A stretch of 38,894 bases of DNA from Thermoplasmatales archaeon (GTDB taxonomy: Archaea; Thermoplasmatota; Thermoplasmata; Thermoplasmatales; GCA-001856825), in assembly GCA_014874235.1 (NCBI GenBank), contig JACWAC010000001.1, forward strand, positions 1 to 38,894, given 5' to 3'. Position numbers and translations under genes: made by a program. Every line of letters begins with the position of its first letter. The first letter of the stretch is position 1. The notes beneath the pieces are model-generated. The model was not told the origin of the DNA and ran no database searches. It saw nothing but the letters and a program-made list of their open reading frames with translations. Positions 23,442 to 32,378 of this stretch are shown here, piece after piece.

Positions 23442-23893
23442 TCCCAATAGAGAGCGAATCGACCACGAAGAATGGGATAAAGATAGTCTACGTTGCAAAG
23501 GAAAACATACTTCCCTTCCTGACGGAGAAGAAACTAGAGGGTTTCGACACCCTGCTGATGATATCTGGAGTTGACTACAAAGACCATCTGGAGGTGCTGT
23601 ACCATCTCCTCTCATCGACCAACAGTTCCCGCCTGATCGTCAAGGCAAAGACAAGCGAGGAGGTCGAATCTGTGACTTCACTCTGGAAGGGAGCGGACTG
23701 GCACGAGAGGGAGACGTGGGATCTGGTTGGAATCAAGTTCAAGAACCATCCAAACCTGAAGAGAATTCTCCTTTCAGAGGGATGGGTTGGCCATCCGCTG
23801 AGGAAGGATTACCCGATGGACAAGAAGCAGTTCGTCAACCTTGCTGATGATGGCGAGGACAGAGTTTCGTACGAGAAGACGGAGGGGTATTGA
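23438..23893 (+). CDS. nuoC: NADH-quinone oxidoreductase subunit C
   Basis: This peripheral-arm subunit packs against NuoD. The frame is open from 23360, but I chose TTG at 23438: an AAGGTGA Shine-Dalgarno sits 4 nt upstream, and the extra 26 residues would be unlike NuoC. The 151-residue product carries the family motif ERETWDLVGIKFKNHPNLKRI followed by GHPLRKDYP. It is separate from NuoD here, not fused as in E. coli. The stop is 1 nt before the nuoD ATG. Confidence 0.88.
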   Translation: MIPIESESTTKNGIKIVYVAKENILPFLTEKKLEGFDTLLMISGVDYKDHLEVLYHLLSSTNSSRLIVKAKTSEEVESVTSLWKGADWHERETWDLVGIKFKNHPNLKRILLSEGWVGHPLRKDYPMDKKQFVNLADDGEDRVSYEKTEGY

Positions 23894-23894
23894 G

Positions 23895-25001
23895 ATGGAA
23901 GATAAGGTAATAGAGGTAAACTTCGGACCTCAGCACCCTTCGACTCACGGGGTCCTTAGAATCAAGGTAAAGCTGGACGGAGAAATCATAGTAGAGGCAC
24001 AGCCCGTTATCGGTTATCTGCACAGGAATGCGGAGAAGCTCGCAGAGATGGGTGGATACCCTAAGGGAATGATCTACATAGACAGGCTCGACTACGTTGC
24101 TGCCCTTAACATGGAACTGGGATATGTACTGGCAGTAGAGGACCTGATGGGCGTTCAGGTGCCGGAGAGAGCCCAGTGGATCAGGATGATGATGGTAGAG
24201 CTGAACAGGGAAGCATCACACCTCATCTGGTTGGGAACACACGGACTGGATATGGGAATGCTCACGCCTTTCTTCTACTGCTTCAGGGAGAGGGAAAGGA
24301 TCCTGAGAATACTAGACGAAGTGACGGGAAGCAGACTGCTCTATAACTATTTCGCAATAGGTGGGATCTACTCCGATGTCACCCCTAAAGCCTTCGAGAT
24401 GATCAGGACGTGGACGGAGGATTTCGTGAAGAAAATGGAGGAGATCCAGTCCATACTTGGGAAGAGTTATATCTACGTCAGCAGAACGAAGGATGTCGGA
24501 AAGTTAACAGCAGAAGATGTGCTCTCTTACGGCGTCACCGGACCAATGCAGAGGGCATCTGGAATCAAGAGAGACGTCAGGAAGGACGCTCCATATCTGT
24601 TCTATGACAAGGTAAACTTCGAAATTCCAACCAGGACTGAGGGAGATGTCTATGCGAGATTCCTGGTAAGAATAGAAGAGATGAGACAGAGTGCAAGCAT
24701 CGTTAAACAGGTCCTGGAGAAGATACCTCAGGGAGAATTCTACAACAAGAAGTACTCCAAGCCGATGCTCGTCAGACTCAAAACAACCGGGGAATCTTAC
24801 GTTCCGACAGAATCTCCAAAGGGTGAGTTCGCGATCCATCTGATAGGCGATGGTTCTTCGATTCCATACAGGGTGAGAATCAGGAGCCCGAGTTTCGCAA
24901 ACCTTTCATCCATACCCACGATGCTCAAGGGATACAAGATAGCGGACCTTACCGCAGCCGTGAGTTCGATAGACCCGGTATTCGGGGAGGTGGATAGATG
25001 A
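23895..25001 (+). CDS. nuoD: NADH-quinone oxidoreductase subunit D (49-kDa type)
   Basis: NuoD forms the quinone head-group site with NuoB. The 368-residue product begins MEDKVIEVNFGPQHPSTHGV, the standard NuoD opening with H14 and H18 of the quinone pocket. It continues with GYLHRNAEKL and TGSRLLYNYFAIGG and ends SSIDPVFGEVDR. The ATG at 23895 is preferred; the frame is open upstream to 23841 within nuoC. The hydrogenase-type Ni ligands are not expected and not seen, so this is a complex I subunit and not a hydrogenase. It overlaps nuoH by 4 bp. Confidence 0.96.
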   Translation: MEDKVIEVNFGPQHPSTHGVLRIKVKLDGEIIVEAQPVIGYLHRNAEKLAEMGGYPKGMIYIDRLDYVAALNMELGYVLAVEDLMGVQVPERAQWIRMMMVELNREASHLIWLGTHGLDMGMLTPFFYCFRERERILRILDEVTGSRLLYNYFAIGGIYSDVTPKAFEMIRTWTEDFVKKMEEIQSILGKSYIYVSRTKDVGKLTAEDVLSYGVTGPMQRASGIKRDVRKDAPYLFYDKVNFEIPTRTEGDVYARFLVRIEEMRQSASIVKQVLEKIPQGEFYNKKYSKPMLVRLKTTGESYVPTESPKGEFAIHLIGDGSSIPYRVRIRSPSFANLSSIPTMLKGYKIADLTAAVSSIDPVFGEVDR

Positions 25002-26077
25002 ACCTTTTCTTCTTCCTGATGAGCATTCTGTACGGAATTGTGAAGTTCCTTCACATCAATTTCATCCCATTCAAGATCGCTGGGTCCCCCGTTGGATTAT
25101 GGATTGCATATTTTATCGTTGCAGTAGTGGAGGTAGTCCTCGTATTCGTTCTCTCATTGGTTGCCGTCATTGTGATCATCTACGTCTTCAGGAAGTACAT
25201 GGCAGATGCACAGAACAGGATAGGACCTAACAGAGTTGGTCCGTGGGGAACTCTTCAGCTGATCGCTGATGTCTTCAAGCTCCTTCAGAAGCAGGACATA
25301 ATACCGACAGCGGCAGACAGGACGGCCTACAAGGTCGCCCCGTATCTGGTTTTCACTCCTGTAATCCTCGGATTCATACTCATTCCATTCGGGAGTGTAT
25401 CTATTCTCAACCTGATGGTAGTGAATTTCAACTACACAATACTGTTCCTGATCGCTTTCATGACTATTGCCCCCGTCGGTGAAATAATCGGTGGGCTGGC
25501 ATCTCACAACAAGTTCTCACTGTTCGGGGCACTGAGGTCAGCAGCCCAGGACATGGGATTCGAGGTCCCCATGTTGATATCCCTGATCTCGGTCATCATA
25601 CTTGCCGGCAGCTACAACGCCAACGACATCGTTACTGCGCAGAGGTTCATTCCTTTCATCGTACCGGAAATCCTGGGATTCATAGTCTTCTTCCTTGCAA
25701 TGATCGGGAGGCAGTCAATTCCTCCCTTCGATCTTCCTGAAAGCGGCAGTGAGCTTGTTAGCGGATTCTCGACCGAATACAGCGGCATGAGGTATGGAAT
25801 ATTCTACATGGGAAACTTCGGCTTCATGGCCCTGTCTGCGTTCGTGGTATCAGTGGTCTATCTCGGAGGATGGGAAGGACCCATTTTCCCGGGCACCATA
25901 TGGCTTGTAGTCAAGGGTGCAGTCTTCATCTTCATATTCCTGCTTACCTGGATCTCGCTGGGAAGGGTCAGGATCGACCACCTTCTGCTAATGGGCTGGA
26001 AGTACCTTCTTCCGCTAAGCGTCATAAACCTTCTGATAAGCGCAGGAATAGCTCTATTCTTCGGGGGGTTGTTCTAG
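24998..26077 (+). CDS. nuoH: NADH-quinone oxidoreductase subunit H
   Basis: This membrane subunit couples quinone reduction to proton pumping. The 359-residue product has about eight to nine helices and the signature segments QNRIGPNRVGPWGTLQ and PPFDLPESGSELVSG, with the acidic E-channel residues on the cytoplasmic loops. The ATG overlaps the nuoD stop, and nuoI starts directly after its stop with no gap. Confidence 0.96.
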   Translation: MNLFFFLMSILYGIVKFLHINFIPFKIAGSPVGLWIAYFIVAVVEVVLVFVLSLVAVIVIIYVFRKYMADAQNRIGPNRVGPWGTLQLIADVFKLLQKQDIIPTAADRTAYKVAPYLVFTPVILGFILIPFGSVSILNLMVVNFNYTILFLIAFMTIAPVGEIIGGLASHNKFSLFGALRSAAQDMGFEVPMLISLISVIILAGSYNANDIVTAQRFIPFIVPEILGFIVFFLAMIGRQSIPPFDLPESGSELVSGFSTEYSGMRYGIFYMGNFGFMALSAFVVSVVYLGGWEGPIFPGTIWLVVKGAVFIFIFLLTWISLGRVRIDHLLLMGWKYLLPLSVINLLISAGIALFFGGLF

Positions 26078-26551
26078 ATGACTGATTCCCAAAAGTTTCC
26101 GGGACCGATACAGGGCATAGGCGGTATATTAAAAGGCGTCTGGACCGTGTTCTTGCAGGGATTCAAACCCAAGGTAACAAGACAGGTCCCCGAGGAGAAA
26201 CTCGAATATCCCACAAGAACTACGGGCAGGGTCTTCCTGAATGTCGATACGTGCATCGGGTGCACGCTCTGCGATCAGATATGCCCGAACGGCACTATAC
26301 GCATGGTGGATTTCCATCACGACAAGAAGCAGGAATTCGAAAAGAAATACCCCAACAAGAGGGAGACATATCCGAGCGTGGACGTTTCTACTTGCATTCA
26401 CTGCAATCTATGCGAGGAGATATGCCCTACGGGGGCAATAACACTCGAACCGGAAGTGGATGAAGTCCACTTCATCAGAAAGAACACAAGATATACACCC
26501 GAGCAACTCGGGAAGAAAGAGGCAGAACTCTGGGGAGAGGAGAGACAATGA
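26078..26551 (+). CDS. nuoI: NADH-quinone oxidoreductase subunit I (two [4Fe-4S] clusters)
   Basis: NuoI holds clusters N6a and N6b. The 157-residue product has two CxxCxxCxxxCP motifs: C59, C62, C65 and C69, and C106, C109, C112 and C116. With NuoEFG absent, NuoI is the likely entry point for electrons from an external donor, such as reduced ferredoxin, but that is inference. It overlaps nuoJ1 by 4 bp. Confidence 0.95.
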   Translation: MTDSQKFPGPIQGIGGILKGVWTVFLQGFKPKVTRQVPEEKLEYPTRTTGRVFLNVDTCIGCTLCDQICPNGTIRMVDFHHDKKQEFEKKYPNKRETYPSVDVSTCIHCNLCEEICPTGAITLEPEVDEVHFIRKNTRYTPEQLGKKEAELWGEERQ

Positions 26552-26790
26552 TCATCTTTTACATCCTTTCTATAATGGCTATAGTGGCTGCGTTGCTGGC
26601 GGCCTCAAACAAGAATCTTCTCCATTCTACACTATGGCTGACGTTCCTGGTAGTGGACATAGCCGGAATATTCTTCTACCTTGAGAATTACTTCATTTCG
26701 GCCATTCAAATTCTGGTCTATGCCGGTGCGATAATCACGTTGATCCTCACTTCCGTGATGCTTTCAAGGAGGTACCAGGATGCGGAATAA
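26548..26790 (+). CDS. nuoJ: NuoJ N-terminal half (split subunit J1)
   Basis: The 80-residue membrane protein matches the first half of NuoJ/ND6, with three helices and the conserved AIQILVYAGAI segment that carries the pi-bulge helix. The rest of NuoJ is encoded by a separate gene that overlaps it. The reading frame ends with a proper TAA after SRRYQDAE, so it is not a frameshift error in the middle of a helix. Similar splitting is known for FpoJ in Methanosarcina. Confidence 0.88.
   Translation: MIIFYILSIMAIVAALLAASNKNLLHSTLWLTFLVVDIAGIFFYLENYFISAIQILVYAGAIITLILTSVMLSRRYQDAE
26766..26773 (+). promoter_or_regulatory. Strong Shine-Dalgarno for nuoJ2 inside nuoJ1
   Basis: AAGGAGGT lies inside the 3' end of nuoJ1, 6 nt before the nuoJ2 ATG at 26780. 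It shows that the second half is translated from its own start and supports a true split gene. Confidence 0.75.
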
Positions 26791-27019
26791 GTTTGCCCTC
26801 ATCCTATCCGTCCTCCTATTCCTGCTGATGCTTACGTTCGTCCAGCTTGGAGCTTTCCCGAATGGGACTATTCCGGTGAATACTGGGACTTCGGGTAGTG
26901 CCGGAATCACTCAATCTCTGTTCACGACCTACCTGCTTCCATTCGAGATTGTGACTTTCCTTCTAGTGGCAGCCATGCTAGGTGCAATGTACCTTGGTGA
27001 GAGGAGTGATAACAAATGA
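26780..27019 (+). CDS. nuoJ: NuoJ C-terminal half (split subunit J2)
   Basis: The 79-residue membrane protein has two helices. The segment TTYLLPFEIVTFLLVAAMLG matches the C-terminal part of NuoJ (LFxxYLLPFExxSxLLLxAxxGA) and is followed by AMYLGER. Its own N-terminal helix (FALILSVLLFLLML) replaces the link to J1. It overlaps nuoJ1 by 11 bp, has a strong ribosome binding site, and overlaps nuoK by 4 bp. Confidence 0.86.
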   Translation: MRNKFALILSVLLFLLMLTFVQLGAFPNGTIPVNTGTSGSAGITQSLFTTYLLPFEIVTFLLVAAMLGAMYLGERSDNK

Positions 27020-27345
27020 ACCTATCTGGCATAATTTCAGCTCCCATGAACATAGGAGCGGTAGAGTTTCTATCTATCGCAATACTAGCAATTGGGATCT
27101 ATTCGTTCCTGAGTTCAAGAACAGTTGTAAAGGCACTGATATCTGTTGAAATTATGATTAACGCTGGACTTATCAATCTCATAGGCGCATCCAGCTATTA
27201 TGGTAATGCAGGTGGGGCTGATATGACTCTGTTCGTACTTGTCATTGCAGCAGCAGAAACTGTCGTGGCCATGGCCCTGTTCGTCGCAGTCTTCAGGAAG
27301 AAAGGTTCTGCGGGACTGGATGTCCTAAAACTCTTGAGGTGGTAA
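27016..27345 (+). CDS. nuoK: NADH-quinone oxidoreductase subunit K
   Basis: The 109-residue protein has three helices. The two membrane glutamates used in proton transfer are present as E45 (SVEIMINAGLIN) and E81 (AAAETVVAMA), with the same 36-residue spacing as E36 and E72 of E. coli NuoK. The start overlaps the nuoJ2 stop; nuoL follows after 1 nt. Confidence 0.95.
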   Translation: MNLSGIISAPMNIGAVEFLSIAILAIGIYSFLSSRTVVKALISVEIMINAGLINLIGASSYYGNAGGADMTLFVLVIAAAETVVAMALFVAVFRKKGSAGLDVLKLLRW

Positions 27346-27346
27346 A

Positions 27347-29215
27347 ATGGATCTATCTGTTCTTTTGACTTTCCTGATCTTCGGACTCCCGCTGATCGGA
27401 TTCCCGTTCGTGATAGGCATCGGTTTCATCAGGAAGAATTATTCAATGTACCTGGGGACGTCACTGATATTCGCGTCCTTCCTGATTTCTCTCTACGTAT
27501 TCTTCAATTACACGGTTAATGGAGTGGTCATACAATCCAGCTTCAACTGGTTGCCTGGACTTCCTGCGGTCATCCCAGTCGGAGTGTACGCAGACAATCT
27601 TTCGATGATAATGGCACTGATGGTATCCTTTGTTGGATTCCTGATCATACTCTTTTCTGTTGGATACATGAAGGATGACCCTAACAGGCACGTCTTCTTT
27701 GGGGAGATGGTTCTCTTCACGTCCTCGATGCTCGGGCTAGTGCTCTCCTCTTCGCTGCTGATGCTCTTCATATTCTGGGAACTGGTGGGTCTGTGCTCCT
27801 ATCTGCTCATAGGATTCTGGTACTACAAGCCGAACGCGGCCTCTGCTGCAAAGAAGGCCTTCATCGTCACAAGGGTCGGAGACGTCTTCTTCATAGCGGG
27901 AATAGGCGCTGCAATCCTGTATTCATCGGGAGGAGCGCTATCTGTAGCTGGACTCGGTTCCATACATCTGGTCTGGCAGAAAACGATAGTCTCGTTGCTG
28001 CTATTCGGCGGAGCCATTGGAAAGAGTGCGCAATTCCCACTGCACGTGTGGATACCAGATGCAATGGAGGGCCCAACGACAGTTTCTGCACTCATCCACG
28101 CGGCCACGATGGTTACCGCTGGAGTGTACCTGATAGCGAGGACCTATACCATCTTCACTCCGACTTCCCTTACGGTGGTCCTGTACGTCGGAGTGGTGAC
28201 GGTGATTCTCTCCGGACTGATAGGCCTGGTGGTCAACGATATCAAGAGGATACTTGCATACTCTACGATCGGTCAAATAGGATACATGGTTGCAGCTCTC
28301 GGTCTGGGACTGGGGGCAACCAGCATAGGCCTTTCCATATATCAGCTGGAAGCACACGCCTTCTTCAAGGCACTCCTGTTCCTCACTGCTGGATCGATTC
28401 TCCACGCAGTAATGAATGTCAGGGACATCAACAAGATGGGAGGACTGTGGAGGAAGATGCCCGTGACGGTAACGGCCATGTTCTTCGGAGCGCTTGCACT
28501 ATCGGGATTCCCCGGTCTTGCTGGATTCTTCAGCAAGGATAGCATAATTTCGGCGAGCTATGGTGTCTCAATCTTTGCCTGGGTTTTACTTGCAATAGGA
28601 GGTTTCCTTACTGCGCTCTATGCGTTCAGGATGTTCTTCAGAGTCGCACTCGGACAACCGAGAAGCAACGCCGCGGAGCATGCACACGAGTCTGGCTGGG
28701 TAATGCTCATTCCTGTTGTCATACTTGCAGCATTCAGCGTTATATTTGGAGTGTTCCAGCAGGGGTTCTATAATTTCCTGGAGAACCCACCAGCTGCCCA
28801 TTTATTCGGAATAGCGCCGCTCACTACGTTGGACGTCACGCCAGTGATACTTATGCTGGCAGCTATAGGGATAGCGTACTACGCATGGGGAAGGAACTCT
28901 TCTCTCCCGTCGACGGTCACGAACGGTGCGAGGGACCTTTACCTGCTGGTCAAGAACAAGTTCTTCATTGATGTACTCTTCACCAACGTCATCGCAGAGA
29001 GGGGCGTGTTGGGACTCTCGGCAGTTTCAGATGGGTTCGAGAGGAGGGCAATAGGCGGACTGGTGGATGCGTCTGGAAATCTCTTCGAGAACTCCGGGAA
29101 GGTTCTGAGAAAGATTCAGACTGGATTGGCAAGACAATATGCCATGATAGTTCTTATCGGACTGATACTCGCTCTTATCCTCCTGAGGATATTCATTCTT
29201 TACGGGGTGATATGA
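27347..29215 (+). CDS. nuoL: NADH-quinone oxidoreductase subunit L (antiporter-like)
   Basis: This distal proton-pumping subunit of 622 residues has about sixteen helices. The antiporter core carries FWELVGLCSYLLIGFW with the key Glu, and HVWIPDAMEGPTTVSALIHA with the ion-channel Lys and His residues nearby. The C-terminal part has a further long segment that would form the lateral helix and last membrane helix. It overlaps nuoM by 4 bp. Confidence 0.96.
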   Translation: MDLSVLLTFLIFGLPLIGFPFVIGIGFIRKNYSMYLGTSLIFASFLISLYVFFNYTVNGVVIQSSFNWLPGLPAVIPVGVYADNLSMIMALMVSFVGFLIILFSVGYMKDDPNRHVFFGEMVLFTSSMLGLVLSSSLLMLFIFWELVGLCSYLLIGFWYYKPNAASAAKKAFIVTRVGDVFFIAGIGAAILYSSGGALSVAGLGSIHLVWQKTIVSLLLFGGAIGKSAQFPLHVWIPDAMEGPTTVSALIHAATMVTAGVYLIARTYTIFTPTSLTVVLYVGVVTVILSGLIGLVVNDIKRILAYSTIGQIGYMVAALGLGLGATSIGLSIYQLEAHAFFKALLFLTAGSILHAVMNVRDINKMGGLWRKMPVTVTAMFFGALALSGFPGLAGFFSKDSIISASYGVSIFAWVLLAIGGFLTALYAFRMFFRVALGQPRSNAAEHAHESGWVMLIPVVILAAFSVIFGVFQQGFYNFLENPPAAHLFGIAPLTTLDVTPVILMLAAIGIAYYAWGRNSSLPSTVTNGARDLYLLVKNKFFIDVLFTNVIAERGVLGLSAVSDGFERRAIGGLVDASGNLFENSGKVLRKIQTGLARQYAMIVLIGLILALILLRIFILYGVI

Positions 29216-30669
29216 TGATCTTCCAGCTCAGCTACCTGTTCTTGATCCTGGTGCTGGTGATGATTGTGTCGATGGTAGCGAGAGGGAAGATAGCGAGGTA
29301 TCTCACCATCCTGTTCTCTGCCTTCGTATTCGTATTCACAATCGTCAACAACATGACCCTTACGAACTTTGACTACGGTGTGCTATCAATTTTGGCCCTT
29401 TCGTTCCAACTGAACTTCGTCAGTTCTGTACTGCTTATACTCATATCTTTCATCGGCATCTTCGTACCTCTCAGGTACGGAAGTTCTCCCGGATTCTTCG
29501 TCCTCCTTCAATTCCTTATGTTCTCACTGGTGGGCCTGTTCACGACGAGGGACTTCATAGTATTTTACATATTCTGGGAAATGGTCCTCATCCCCTCTTT
29601 CTTCGTGATAGGAATATGGGGAGGGAAGAGCAAGAACTACGCAGCGATGAAGTTCTTCATCTATACACACGTCGGCTCGGTCTTCATGCTCCTTGGTATA
29701 TTCACTATGTACTTCACGGAGCACGCATCGACCTTTTCCATGGCAACGCTGATCTCTGGTATCGGTACCATCCCGATGGCTTATCAGTCGTTCGTGATAT
29801 TCGGTTTCCTGTTTGCATTTTTGATAAAGCTTCCAACTGCCCCTCTTCACTCCTGGCTGCCTGATGCATACGTAGAGGCCCCCTCTGAAGGCACTGTCTT
29901 CATATCAGCGCTTCTATCAAAGATGGGTGCATTTGGACTGCTGGTTATCTTTGCACCGATCTTCATGGCATCTTCCTTTGCTGGCAGCACTGCGGTTCCC
30001 GCAGCGCTTATAGCACTCGGAATTTTCTCGCTGATATATTCCGCACTCGTTGCCCTCTATCAGAAGGACATGAAGAGAATGATGAGTTATGCGAGCGTCG
30101 GGCACATGTCATTCATAACCATTGCCGTGGGTGGATTCCTGTATCTCAACGGTTCCAATCCACTCGCTTCGCAGCTACTGTATTACGGGGCTGTATTCCA
30201 GCTGATATCACACGGAATAATAATAGCGATGATCTTCGCCCTCGTTGATACTCTGGAGAGAGCTACAGGGACCAGAAACATTCCTTCACTCGGTGGGTTG
30301 GCGAGACAGCTACCCGTCCTCTCTTTCCTCATTCTGGCTGCATTCCTAGCCTCGGTCGCAATTCCGGGTTTTTCGGGATTCGTTGGGGAAATTTCAATCC
30401 TCCTCGGTAGCTATGCTGTCCTGAAATACTACCTGATCTTTGTGCTGGCAGGAGTCGTGCTCACCGCTTCGTATCACGTGTTTGCTCTCCAGAGAACCAT
30501 ATTCGGGCCTTACAACGAGTTCCTCGGGAACATCAAGGCGAGGAAGGAGGAGCTGTTGGTGGCCATCTTCCCACTGATCCTGATATTCATACTCGGCATC
30601 TATCCAGCGCTGATATTCCACATTTTCCACATTAATGCGATTCAATTCCTGGGAGGGATTCACATATGA
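29212..30669 (+). CDS. nuoM: NADH-quinone oxidoreductase subunit M (antiporter-like)
   Basis: The 485-residue proton-pumping subunit has about fourteen helices. Signatures: FWEMVLIPSFFVIGIWG with the essential Glu, and LHSWLPDAYVEAPSEGTVFI with the NuoM-type AYVEAP wording that separates it from NuoL and NuoN, then a SHGIIIAMIFALV segment. The ATG overlaps the nuoL stop, and its end overlaps nuoN by 4 bp. Confidence 0.95.
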   Translation: MMIFQLSYLFLILVLVMIVSMVARGKIARYLTILFSAFVFVFTIVNNMTLTNFDYGVLSILALSFQLNFVSSVLLILISFIGIFVPLRYGSSPGFFVLLQFLMFSLVGLFTTRDFIVFYIFWEMVLIPSFFVIGIWGGKSKNYAAMKFFIYTHVGSVFMLLGIFTMYFTEHASTFSMATLISGIGTIPMAYQSFVIFGFLFAFLIKLPTAPLHSWLPDAYVEAPSEGTVFISALLSKMGAFGLLVIFAPIFMASSFAGSTAVPAALIALGIFSLIYSALVALYQKDMKRMMSYASVGHMSFITIAVGGFLYLNGSNPLASQLLYYGAVFQLISHGIIIAMIFALVDTLERATGTRNIPSLGGLARQLPVLSFLILAAFLASVAIPGFSGFVGEISILLGSYAVLKYYLIFVLAGVVLTASYHVFALQRTIFGPYNEFLGNIKARKEELLVAIFPLILIFILGIYPALIFHIFHINAIQFLGGIHI

Positions 30670-32078
30670 TAGTGCTCGGCAATTATGACTACCTCTGGAA
30701 CGTGTTCATACTATTCGTCGGTGCGTTCCTGATCTTGTTTGTAAGTCTGATTACTGAAAATAGGGTGGTACTTGTTTCCATCGGAGCGGTCTTTGCTGCT
30801 ACCTCACTCGTCTGGACTCTTCTTCAGGGCGGTGGTAATGTCCTGATAGAAGGCACGCCTATCCTCATATCGGGTTTCTCCAGGCTGTTCTTCATCGCAA
30901 TTCTCGTACCGGGACTCCTTTCATTAGTGGGTCTGTCAAAGTCACCGATGAGCAAGAAACCGGGACTGATGATATTCATCTTCCTCGTATCCCTTGGGTT
31001 CATGCTACTGGCGATAACCACCTCCAACCTGCTTTTCATATTCGTTGCGTTTGAAGGTGTGTCCATTCCCACATACGTCCTTGCAGCGTATGGGAAATCG
31101 GACAGCGAGCTTGAAGCCGCTATAAAATACTTCATCATAGGTGCCTTTTCCACGGGCCTCATAATCTTCGGAATATCACTTTACTACATTGCGACTGGTA
31201 GCCTTTCAATAAGTGCGGTCCCCAGCTTCCACAGCATATACTTCCTCGCGATGGGACTGCTCATATTCGGGTTTGGCTTCAAACTGGCGATATTCCCGCT
31301 GCACGGATGGGCAATAGATACCTATACGGGAACTTCCAATCCTATCTCCTCCTACCTCAGCACCAGTTCAAAGATCATGACGCTCATAGTTCTGTTCAAC
31401 ATCATGTTCTCCTCACCACTGTTCTACAACTACCTGAAGATAATATTTGCAATAATCGCAATCCTCACGATGACTTTCGGAAATGTGGTGGCGATATCGC
31501 AGAACAACGTGAAGAGGATGCTGGCCTATTCCTCCATCGCACAGGCAGGGTATCTCTCGGTGGTCTTCCTGGTCGCAGGGACCGGTGCAGTCAACCTGGC
31601 AATCATCAGCCTTTTCATGTATGCACTTGCGTACGGATTCATGAAAGCAGGATCCTTCCTAGCAATGGATGGCATGGGAAACTATGACATGGAGAACTTC
31701 TCCGGAATGTGGAAGAGGAATCCCGCGTATGCTGTTTCTTTCGCGATCCTGCTACTATCTCTGGCTGGATTCCCCGGCACCCTTGGTTTCATAGGAAAGT
31801 ACTTCCTCTTCCTGTCCGTACTTTCCACAGGCACTCCGCTTGCATACCTCGTGGTCATAATCTCTGTGATAAATTCTGTCGTATCGTTCTACTACTATGG
31901 TAGGGTCATAATGTTTATGTTCTGGAGGGAAGGCACGAAGGAGAAGGTCGCAAACAACTACATCCTCTACGCATCTGCGGCATTGACTGTCTTCTTCGGA
32001 ATCCTCTATTTCCTGGTCTATTCTTATGCACAGTACATCCTCCCTTCCATCACCACTTACCTGTCGGGGGTGTTGTAG
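30666..32078 (+). CDS. nuoN: NADH-quinone oxidoreductase subunit N (antiporter-like)
   Basis: The 470-residue proton-pumping subunit is the third antiporter-like member. It has AFEGVSIPTYVLAAY with its conserved Glu, EAAIKYFIIGAFSTGLIIFG, the typical NuoN Lys-bearing helix, and KLAIFPLHGWAIDTYTG. The order L-M-N and the 4-bp overlap fit the standard operon. The stop is directly followed by the ATG of an unknown small gene. Confidence 0.94.
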   Translation: MIVLGNYDYLWNVFILFVGAFLILFVSLITENRVVLVSIGAVFAATSLVWTLLQGGGNVLIEGTPILISGFSRLFFIAILVPGLLSLVGLSKSPMSKKPGLMIFIFLVSLGFMLLAITTSNLLFIFVAFEGVSIPTYVLAAYGKSDSELEAAIKYFIIGAFSTGLIIFGISLYYIATGSLSISAVPSFHSIYFLAMGLLIFGFGFKLAIFPLHGWAIDTYTGTSNPISSYLSTSSKIMTLIVLFNIMFSSPLFYNYLKIIFAIIAILTMTFGNVVAISQNNVKRMLAYSSIAQAGYLSVVFLVAGTGAVNLAIISLFMYALAYGFMKAGSFLAMDGMGNYDMENFSGMWKRNPAYAVSFAILLLSLAGFPGTLGFIGKYFLFLSVLSTGTPLAYLVVIISVINSVVSFYYYGRVIMFMFWREGTKEKVANNYILYASAALTVFFGILYFLVYSYAQYILPSITTYLSGVL

Positions 32079-32378
32079 ATGCTGGAACGGGCATACTTCC
32101 AGATGTTCGAGACTGAGATGATCGGAGGAGAGGTGAAGAGGGCACTTCACTTCCTCGAAAGAGCTGCTGAGGGAAAGGGATTCTATTCTCGGGTTTCTGC
32201 TGTGCTTCTTGAGGCACTCAAGAACAAGGCGGAACCGGAGGAGATAAAGAAGAAGATAATGGACGTAGAGGGGGACGAGGGAGAGAAACTCGCGATATAC
32301 ATCAGGTTCCTCTATTCGGTGAACAGGTACGATGTCTCCTATCCAAGGTTCGATTCAAAGAGGTGCAACGACAGATGA
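32079..32378 (+). CDS. Small helical protein at the nuo operon tail, unknown function
   Basis: The 99-residue soluble protein starts on the base after the nuoN stop, so it is part of the nuo transcript. It is helical and charged throughout (for example KAEPEEIKKKIMDVEGDEGEK). It has a single Cys near the C-terminus (position 96) and therefore no iron-sulfur or zinc motif. I do not recognise a family. It cannot replace NuoEFG as an electron-input module, but could be an assembly or peripheral subunit. Its stop overlaps the next gene (ATGA). Confidence 0.65.
   Translation: MLERAYFQMFETEMIGGEVKRALHFLERAAEGKGFYSRVSAVLLEALKNKAEPEEIKKKIMDVEGDEGEKLAIYIRFLYSVNRYDVSYPRFDSKRCNDR

Noticed and set aside
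23895..25001. NuoD as the large subunit of a membrane-bound NiFe hydrogenase
   Set aside because: The paired CxxC nickel ligands are absent, and the operon has all antiporter-like subunits in complex I order.
26548..27019. nuoJ as a pseudogene broken by a frameshift
   Set aside because: The second half has its own ATG with a strong Shine-Dalgarno and an added N-terminal helix, and split J subunits are known in archaea.
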